This document shows, piece after piece, positions 56,302 through 64,000 of a stretch of 64,000 nucleotides of DNA (positions are counted from its first letter, which is position 1; every line of letters starts with the position of its first letter). A program made the translations under genes and the position numbers. The stretch is from Malachius bipustulatus (Eukaryota; Arthropoda; Insecta; Coleoptera; Melyridae), in the NCBI GenBank assembly GCA_910589415.1, contig OU342631.1:5270001-5334000 (forward strand). The letters are read 5' to 3'. The notes beneath the pieces were generated by a model that worked only from the letters and a program-made list of their open reading frames with translations, was not told the DNA's origin and ran no database searches.

Positions 56302-57133
56302 TATTGTAAGAATTTAGGTACTTACGATCTTATTCCATTTTGCAGTCTTATATAATTACAGGGGTTCAAAAAATAACAATATTTGAAAAAATGTAAATGA
56401 CGTCATTTTGAAACTACTCGGATGATATAGCTCGAATAAGAAAATTGATTAAGACTTGTACGAAACAAGGGGTGAAAAAGGGGAAAGGCGAACTTTGAAG
56501 AGACACCCTGCACTAACTATACCTACGTGACTCTAGAAAATGTTTGTAACAAAACGTCATAGTCCTCTAGTTACATAAGTTCTATAATAATTATTCAGAT
56601 TCAGAATGACGTTACATGCTTATAATAGGTGGCAACGCCTCGGTGCAACACTTCGGTGCGACCCACCCTGTATAATCTAAAGAGGTAAAAAAAGCTTAAG
56701 TAGAAAAGCGAAAATACGAAATTTACGACAAATATACAGGTTATAAGGTCAGTTAAATAAGAGCGAAAAGCTGCACGCAACAAGCGATTTTTCGATTTTC
56801 AAACCAATTTACAGAAACATTTTTATTAATTTATGTAGGTATTTATTTTAAGGTAAGAACCTTAAAATAATGTAAGTACCATATAAGGCCAGGCCACGTT
56901 CCTAATAAGGCCATGACCAGTTTTAAATAAGTTATTAGAGCCCTTTTTTTGAATATCGAATTTCACACAAAAGAGAATCTGCAACAGTTTTAGATGTAAA
57001 AATATCATGAATCTTATCCGCCCTCCCCTGCAGGAAAAACGGTCATTCATCGTTTACCGCATGACATTTTTGTTAATTTTACAGTTTAGAATTTTGTACC
57101 TAAAAACATTTGGGATAAAGCTAGGCATTTCTA
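56302..57133. other. Non-coding stretch with element ends
   Basis: 56495-56520 (GACACCCTGCAC) and 56645-56680 (CGACCCACCCTGTATAATC) look like ends of further eroded elements. No gene is visible. Confidence 0.35.
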
Positions 57134-58138
57134 TACAGGGTTAGATCTATTTAAAGGGCCACTACAGGGATATCCTAAACCATTGAAGATACGAAGTCGG
57201 TTAAATTAGAGAAAAGTTGCGCTATTTTGTGGCCATCTCGAATCCGTCAAAACATGCAAGATATCTGTGACCGTTCCTGAAATATCCTGAAAAAAACTGA
57301 AAAATCGATAAATCTTACTTTTGCCATATCTTTCTTAAAATCGAAAATTAATAAATAATTTTTCGTAGGCTTACATAAACCGTTATGAGCTATTCATCTG
57401 ACGTTCCAAAAATTTTCAAAGCCGACTAAATCCCAGAGTTTTCATAGTCAACTTTCGTTTTTCCTATGGCCGTCATATTGTTTTTTTTTTATTTCGTTCG
57501 GTATGAAAAAAATAATGGAAACCAAAAACTAATAAACTTCAAAAAAATCAATTTCAAAAATTTTTGTTCTTTTTTCGACAACTTTTTAGACCGAATGTCA
57601 TAGAGAAATTAAAAAACTATAAGGCAAGCAGTATGACTGCATATTGACCTATTTCAGGGAAAAATGTTCTGTTTTTCTTTGAAAAAAAAAAAGAATAAAA
57701 ATTTTCCAATTTATTTTTCCGAAGTTTATTAATTTTGGGTTTCCATTATTTTTTCTTATCAAAGATATAAAAAAATAATATAGCGACCATTATAAAAATG
57801 AAAGTTGCCTATGAAAATGAAAACTCTGGGATCTAATGGGCTTTAAAAATTTTTGAAACGTCAGATGAATAGCTCATAACGGCTTATGTAAGCCTACGAA
57901 AAATTATTTATTAATTTCCAATTGTAAAAATGATAATGAGAAAAATAAGATTTCTCGATTTTTCAGTTTTTTCAGGATATTTCAGGATATTTCAGGAACG
58001 GTCACAGATATTTTGTATGTTTTGACGAATTCGAGATGGCTACAAAATAGCGCAACTTTTCTCTAATTTAACCGTCCTCGTATCTTCAATGGTTTAGGAT
58101 ATCCCTGTAGTGGCCCTTTAAATAGTTCTAGCCCTGTA
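57134..58138. mobile_element. Fold-back element, GGGTTAGATCTATTTAAAGG ends
   Basis: The left end near 57134 (TACAGGGTTAGATCTATTTA) is mirrored by 58119-58138. The inverted arms include GGGCCACTACAGGGATATCC, GGTTAAATTAGAGAAAAGTTGCGC, CTGAAAAATCG, TTCGTAGGCTTACATAA, GACTAAATCCCAGAGTTTTCATAG and ATGGAAACC. This is the most complete member of the family that also supplies 8255-8985, 14426-14675, 45340-45480 and 49646-50320. Confidence 0.92.
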
Positions 58139-58244
58139 TATTAATTATTTGTCAGTGACAGTGAATAGAGTATAGATAGATGGTTAAGATAGAGTCGACG
58201 TGGTAAGTACTTGATCGACAGTGTTAACCAAGTGAAATACTAAT

Positions 58245-58406
58245 GTCCGTATTCATCAAACTTCAAAATATAACTCTGGGGTTATATTTTGAATTTTCTG
58301 ACAGCTGATTGGTTAAATGCTCAAACCCTACGAATGCCACGAAATGGAACAATGACATGTTCCAAAATATAACCCCAGGGGTTATATTTATTGATGAATA
58401 CGGGCC
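58245..58406. mobile_element. Short MITE with CCGTATTCATCAA ends, copy 2
   Basis: Colinear with 22000-22171, with the same inverted ends and inner GGGGTTATAT motifs. Confidence 0.85.
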
Positions 58407-58700
58407 TTACAGTGTTATTTATTAGAAAATGTTCATGTTTTTAATAAAGCCACATGTCAAATGACGATGTGGCTATATTACGACGTGGAACAAAGAGATT
58501 TTGCCACACTGGTCGCACTATTCTTGCATCGGTTTATGTGAATTTTTCTCAGTATCTATTTATGTGTTTATGTATGTGTTTGAGGAATCTGTCGGTCTCA
58601 ACAACGAAGACCAACTGAGACCTCTTTTTCTGTCTCAGATATTTACAGTGAAAGTTATTTTTTTGATTTTTGCACGTTTATCACTTTTATAGGGTAGGTA

Positions 58701-59620
58701 TACAGGGTTGCTCATTAGTGCGGCAAAGTAGGTGCTCCTGTGTATTATGTATTCTCTTGCCGTGAGAACTTTTTTAGACCAAAAGTATGAAAATAGATGG
58801 ATAGGCAGGGGGAGCCACATTAACCTGACCAGCTAGATCACCAGACCTAACTAAGATGAATTTTTTTTGGGCACGTGTTGACGATATTGTCCATCAGACG
58901 CCTGCTACTACTCCAAAAGACTCGACATGGAAAATACAAGAAGCGTTTAATGGGGTTACAATTGAGACGTTAATGGAAGTGAGAAGGGCATTTTAAAGAA
59001 GACCTCAAAAGTGTTTTGAGCAGAATGGTGGACAGTTTGATCATTTATTATAAATTTTTGTTGAAGGAGGACTTATATACCTAATTTATGACATGATATT
59101 ATACAGGGCGTTGTATTTAAAATAAACAAGAAAATTCGATTCGAAATCTTCAAAGTTTGTAGCTGGCTTTTGAACACCCTGTATAAAAAATTAAACTTCC
59201 CAATAGATGTTTAAACACCTTCATGTCTCTCCTTGTTGGTGCATGATGCGAAAATTTTTAATAATGAAAAACGAAATTGATTTTATTAGTTTTCTGGACG
59301 GTTACATTTGATTTTATTTTATTTTTTTAAATTGACATAGCGCGTAAACCGGGAGAGTTGGTGAAGGCAACAAGCAACACTATGTCATTTTACTCAGAAA
59401 TTAGATCTGAATCCAAAACTTGAAAAAGAAATGTACCCTCGTAATTGAAATGAGAAAGTTGATGTTGTGATTTTATAAAAGAACCAGCCTGTATAATACA
59501 AAAACATTTTTAAAAAGTGGGGCAAATCGTACTCGGTGAAACGGCATATGAGTTTTTTTTTAGAATTATTTAGAATTCTACTATAAAAGCTACTTTGCCG
59601 CACTAATGAGCAACCCTGTA
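58701..59620 (+). mobile_element. Internally deleted mariner-like element with 30-bp perfect TIRs
   Basis: The 30 bp at 58701-58730 (TACAGGGTTGCTCATTAGTG...) are the exact reverse complement of 59591-59620. TA flanks both ends. The interior holds only the C-terminal part of a transposase (58812-59053) and a small nested insertion with TACAGGG/CCCTGTA ends at about 59102-59183. It links the TACAGGG-type ends used by the fold-back families to a mariner-like coding sequence. Confidence 0.92.
58812..59053 (+). pseudogene. Mariner-like transposase C-terminal fragment
   Basis: One frame reads GATLT, stop (where tryptophan is usual), PARSPDLTKMNFFWARVDDI, PATTPKDSTWKIQEAFNGV, ETLMEVRRAF, stop, then RRPQKCFEQNGGQFDHLL and a final stop. 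The SPDLTxxxFF block normally carries the third catalytic aspartate (SPDLTPLDFF type). Here that position is asparagine (KMNFF). With two internal stops and no N-terminal or first catalytic blocks, it is inactive. Confidence 0.85.
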
Positions 59621-60349
59621 TAATGAAGGCTATGGTCATAATAAAACCCACAACAACAAAGTCAATATTTTTTATGGCATGCGGACCCATATGTTAATGG
59701 GAACCTTTTTCCTTAGAACGAGGTAGGGAATTACATGTTTTATTTTCCGACACATGTTTTGAAACACCCTGTATAAAGATTTCAACCACACAATGAAATA
59801 CCACCACATGAAATCTCGTAAACTTATGATCAATACTTACATTAATATTAACAAAAAAGTACTAATAGCTTGAAGCTTAAAATGTAAGGCTCCAAGCTTA
59901 ACCATAAGACTTTGGCAAATATTTGCCAACATGTTCATAGTCGCTTGTCAGACAACAAAAGATCTCAAAGTCCGTCTATAAAGAGCCCTTATTTATAAGC
60001 GAAACTGCTGGAAGCTCTGCGGGAGAGACGAGATCGGGTCAGGCTTTAAATTAATCCCATATGCAAGAAATTGTGAGTATCGGTACTGGGTACCTATACT
60101 TAATCTTTCATTAATTTTAATATTCTATAAATAGGTATACAAACTTTGTGGGTCGAACCTCACACTGCACGATGCATCGTATCTGATTTGAGGCGCCATG
60201 CGTGCTTGAATTGTATGTTAATGTCCACTACAGAGACGATATTTTGATTAAGATTTAAGGATTTGCCAACAAAGATTTCTTTCGCACACATAGACAGAAT
60301 CTAGACTATCAGACAAGAAAAGACTACCATTTCGAAACTGAAGTGGCTC
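59621..60349. other. Non-coding stretch
   Basis: 59751-59775 carries another eroded TTGAAACACCCTGTATA end. The minus-strand frame above 59621 overlaps the transposon end, so I do not call it. Confidence 0.3.
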
Positions 60350-60934
60350 TACAGGGTGTACCAGCTCGATTTAGACAACGGTAAGGGCCGTGTAGGTCTC
60401 GTCAAGACGAAACGTTTTTTCATTTGAAGTTTTTGGATTTGGACCTTCGTTGCGGAAATATGGCGGCCGACTTCCGGTTTTTAGTTTTTTGGCTCCAGTT
60501 TCGGCATTTTTAGGTTCTCGCCCAAACTGAAACTAGTTTTGGAAACTCCCTTAGCTTCAGTTACAACTTTCATATTGAAGTCAAGGTTCTATCTCTGTTG
60601 GATTCAAAATGGCGACATGCCCAAGACTTTAAATTTTAATTCTTTGAATCAATTCAAATTAAATTGAAAAATTGAGATTTTGAATCCAACAGAGATAGAA
60701 TCTTGACTTCAATATGAAAGTTGTAACTGAAGCTAAGGAGTTTCCAAAACTAGTTTCAGTTTGGGCGAGAACCTAAAAATGCCGAAACTAGAGCCAAAAA
60801 ACTAAAAACCGGAAGTCGACCATATTTCCGCAACGAAGGTCCAAATCCAAAAACTTCAAATAAAAAAACGTTTCGTCTTGACGAAACCTACACGGCCCTT
60901 ACCGTTGTCTAAATCGAGCTGGTACACCCTGTAT
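60350..60934. mobile_element. Near-perfect 585-bp palindrome (fold-back element)
   Basis: TACAGGGTGTACCAGCTCGA at 60350 is mirrored by 60915-60934. The two arms of about 260 bp are almost identical, covering ACAACGGTAAGGGCCGTGTAGG, CCTTCGTTGCGGAAATATGG, AACCGGAAGTCG-type and TCTATCTCTGTTGGATTCAAAA blocks. They are separated by a spacer of about 60 bp (60612-60672). No coding sequence. Confidence 0.95.
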
Positions 60935-61307
60935 ATAAGTAGGTTATTAGTTTTTTGTTAAATCGTTTCATATACAGCTGCCATCTTGATTTTCATTTTC
61001 GAAATGATATTTTTTCACGCACTTGTGCTTAAAGGTGACATAAAGGATAATAATTAAAAGCAAGTTTTCATGAAGCCTGTCACTTTGACAATCTGAAATA
61101 CCAATCTCTACCGGTCATATATTTATAATATTTCTCGACGACTTAGAATTCATAGATAGTGTATGTTTCTTGGCGATTTAACTTGTGTTAAAGCACTTTA
61201 ATGATTTTCAAACTCGGCCTTCGGCCTCGTTTGACAATTTTCGTCGCCAGCTTTAAATACTCCTATTGTATGCATCACAAATAACTATGATGAGATTCAA
61301 CAAAAAT

Positions 61308-62160
61308 GCCTTATCGATTTTCAAATCAAGAATATGCTGACATACACTTTATTTATGGATCTTATGATGGGAATACGGGAGAAGCAGTTCGAGAATACCG
61401 CATCAGACGATTCCTCAACAGACAACTGCTACAGCATGATGTTTCTTAAAATGTGAAGAAAATGTGCTTTATGTTGCTTTGGTGGAAAGGCAATAATGAA
61501 CAGAGATCTGGGAACCAGTCAAAGAAGAGTTAGTCGAACAATTGGAACTATTTCGAAGACGAATAACACAAAATAAGGGTACGTCATAGATGGTTTAGGA
61601 AATATTCTATGACCCAGTGAGTCATGTTTTACTGGACGAGGGATTGTAAATTTTCACAATCAACCATATGTCCATTTGAAAACCTGCATGATATCAGTTT
61701 CAACATGAATTCAGAATTATTAATATCGATCTACAATGGTAATCTCTTTAGTACTGCCATGTACTTCCATAGCGACTGAATTCTGAAAACAAACTGGAAT
61801 TTTTGTCTCCAATATGGCGGATGACATTCTATTGGATATGCGAAGGCAAGCCTGATTTTAATTCGATGGAAGTCCGGCACATTTCGACATAAATGGTCGT
61901 ACTTAGCTGAATAGAAATTTTGAAGAATCCCCATGGATTTCTAGATCTATGGGGTCATCTGAAATGAATCGTTGATTCAACGCCGATGCGATGTCCTCTA
62001 GAGAGGAACGGTTGCACAGGATTCAGAAAGCAATGCGCGTGCAGAAATTAATCACGACGTGCTACTTGACCCCAACAATTCCATCAGAAGACTTTAAATC
62101 TATTATGCATTTACCAGAACGGTATCATTGAAAAAGAACTAAGTTGTACCAAATACTATG
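61308..62160 (+). pseudogene. Mariner-like transposase pseudogene (near full span)
   Basis: The N-terminus at 61308 reads MPYRFSNQEYADIHFIYGSY and EAVREYRIRRFLNRQ, the helix-turn-helix block that starts many insect mariner-like transposases. Further along in changing frames are SCFTGRGIVNFHNQPYV (about 61622), the region that follows the first catalytic aspartate, and FDGSPAHFDINGR (about 61863), which keeps the second catalytic aspartate. The end reads RLHRIQKAMRVQKL near 62010. Several frameshifts and stops are present and the WPxRSPDL block is unclear. I could not define TIRs. Confidence 0.8.
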
Positions 62161-62528
62161 CTGCTATTGATCAGTTTTACCAGTGCGTTAAATAAAAAAA
62201 ATATATATATATTAAAATATAAAAATATATAAAACTTATTGGGGTTCAGCTGTTTTAGGATTTGAAGATTTCAGAACGATTTCAGGTTTGATATTATGTG
62301 GAATGTTGCCAGATTTACCAGTTATCTGATATTATTATCCACTGTGGTTTTTTAAATGTAAAATTTAGTTAATTGCATTTGATGCGTGTTATGTATTGTC
62401 GTATACACAGCTCTTATTATAGTTAAATTAAACACACAGAAGAATAAATTAACTGCTTCATAAGAACGAAAAAGTAGAACTCATATTGGTAATGATGTTT
62501 GTAACTAAATTATAAATTTGTAAAATTT

Positions 62529-62859
62529 GTAATGACATTCTCCAAATATGAGTTCATTTTATTTGACTCAACACTGGCTGTGTTTCTGTAAGATAAGGGT
62601 AATAAATATTGCCACTCTAGGACACAATAATGCGAATGGTTAAACTCGTTTTTTTTTTTAATTTAATTCTGTGATGTATTAATTTATAAAGGAACTTATT
62701 AGAGTGTATGGCGCAAGCGAGAACGTTATCAAAAGCCTGCGCCAGCCAGGGAGAGGACGGGGGAGTCAGTCATGGTTATCTTAAGATGGGTACAGAATGT
62801 AATTATTTTACAATAAAATAAATGGTGTCATATCCAGAGGGTGTGATTTATTCCCAACA
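62529..62859. other. Possible solo LTR
   Basis: Starts TGTAATGACATTC and ends TTCCCAACA. It contains a TATAAAG near 62686, a GC-rich middle (GCGCAAGCGAGAACG, GGGAGAGGACGGGGGAG) and ATAAAATAAATGG near the end, a layout common in insect LTRs. No second copy and no clear target duplication were seen. Confidence 0.3.
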
Positions 62860-64000
62860 TTTCAATTTCAATGAAAAGAACGCTTACAGGACAAATACAA
62901 ATTTACATTCATATATTATTATGTGAACAAAAAATCTTCAAAAAATAATAAAGCAAAAAAAAAAAACAATATAGCAGTGAATAATAAAGCAATGAGTGTA
63001 GTACAGAAAACAGATACATCTAGTATTGATACACCAGTAATTATATGGAATAAAACTGAATTATACTGCGGTTAATAAGGCACTGAATAAAGCTGTATTG
63101 AATGGTAGATTCCAATAATGAACAGCCTGTACAGGCCGTTACATTTAAAAAACCATAGTAACTAATACTCGTATATTAGAAAAAAGACAAATCTGGCAAC
63201 ATCGTACCTACAAAACTTGAATATCGTATCCCGAAACAGTTGAATCCAAAGTTTTGATTCAACTTGATTCTGATCACCACTTTTTTTTATGTTCCAGACT
63301 TTTCTACCGGGCTGTATTAGGTATATGAGGAAAAATATCCATTGAATGACCTCTTCACTAGCACTAGCGCATGTAGCCACAGACACATTTTTATCATGGA
63401 AATAGTTCAATGAATTTAGATGAACGGAAATTTTCGTTTCAAAATTTGGATTAGAACCTATACTGTAAGAGCAAACTTTTTAAGAATTTTGCGTTATATT
63501 GACTTTGAAAGTGTTCAAGTCAAACTGAATTGAAGTCAAGTTTTAAAGAGATATTTTTAATTATTATTCTGATTATCTCATTATTAACGAAAACTGGAAT
63601 AATAATAATTATCAATTCAATTCTGTGCAGGAACATCTCCATCGTCCTGCATGACTATATTTCATATTTGGTCTTGGAAGAACATACTATTATGCGATCC
63701 GCTTTTTATTATTATTAATATTGTCTTAATACCAGCATTACTGTGTTATTTTGAGACAAAAAACCATTCGAAAGCACCATAATTTCGCTTTCGAGATGCA
63801 TAATATACAAAACATATCTTAGACAGCTTCATTCAAATAAGTGAAAAAATCGAAAGAAAAATCACAAAAATGACGCAAGAAAATTTATAATTTAATGCAA
63901 ATTAACTTGTTTCTTTGTTACTAGGGAAGCAAATATAAAATTTCTATTACCGTGCATGAAATAGTTTTCGCTCTATTGCGCGAAATACTTTCCGCACGCT
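62860..64000. other. AT-rich stretch without supported genes
   Basis: It should still be GPCR intron or upstream flank if the receptor gene extends past 64000. Open frames at 63162-63410 (minus) and 63530-63718 (plus) have no recognisable motif. Confidence 0.3.

Noticed and set aside
59394..59690. 98-codon minus-strand frame with hydrophobic segments
   Set aside because: Crosses the right TIR of the 58701-59620 element; the hydrophobic part outside is too short and unmatched.
63162..63410. 82-codon minus-strand frame as an upstream GPCR exon
   Set aside because: No class B TM or hormone-receptor cysteine motif and no matching splice phases.

Overview
The window looks like insect nuclear DNA. 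It is AT-rich, has spliceosomal introns and short tetranucleotide runs of the CTAC/TAGG type, and is full of Tc1/mariner-like, LINE and Ty3/gypsy remains. A hemipteran is my best guess, but no marker in the window settles the order. Almost no ordinary genes are visible. Most of the 64 kb is intron or intergenic DNA built from nested, decayed mobile elements.

Host genes. (1) A first coding exon at 21132-21342 (minus) encodes a signal peptide and an eight-cysteine ectodomain that matches the insect TNF receptor Grindelwald. Its later exons should lie at lower coordinates, but I could not identify them. (2) Five 3'-terminal exons of a class B (secretin-family) GPCR, PDF-receptor-like, lie on the minus strand between 54850 and 42804. 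All junction phases are compatible and the stop codon is present. An 11.2 kb intron separates TM5 into two exons. The upstream exons (N-terminus to TM4) probably lie beyond 64000. (3) A tRNA-Tyr(GTA) gene with a 20-nt intron sits at 54931-55023 (minus), inside the preceding GPCR intron. (4) Two unassigned plus-strand candidate terminal exons lie at 31021-31162 and 48817-49021.

Mobile elements. The best preserved element is a non-LTR retrotransposon at about 50617-54430 (minus). It encodes an OTU-like cysteine protease, a C2H2 finger, a reverse transcriptase, a CCHC knuckle and, after one frameshift, a PD-(D/E)XK-like nuclease. It is flanked by a perfect 15-bp direct repeat and appears to carry a mariner transposase fragment at its 5' end. 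Other LINE remains are at 9330-9680, 22556-24660, 38385-38765 and 47116-48505. A Ty3/gypsy relic is at 5721-7640. Transposase relics are at 34340-34780, 54302-54409, 58812-59053 and 61308-62160.

Palindromic elements. At least eight long fold-back elements of about 0.6-1.2 kb begin or end with TACAGGG/CCCTGTA and are flanked by TA. They occupy 4177-4801, 17541-18704, 25051-26150, 34761-35966, 38804-39643, 55430-56301, 57134-58138 and 60350-60934. About ten partial copies add to these. They form several sequence families, and some are nested in one another. Together they make up roughly a fifth of the window and create most of the spurious short ORFs. Smaller MITE families (TA-, TTAA- and unknown-TSD types) and a tRNA-derived SINE pair fill other gaps. 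The stretches not listed as features are AT-rich and hold nothing I can support.
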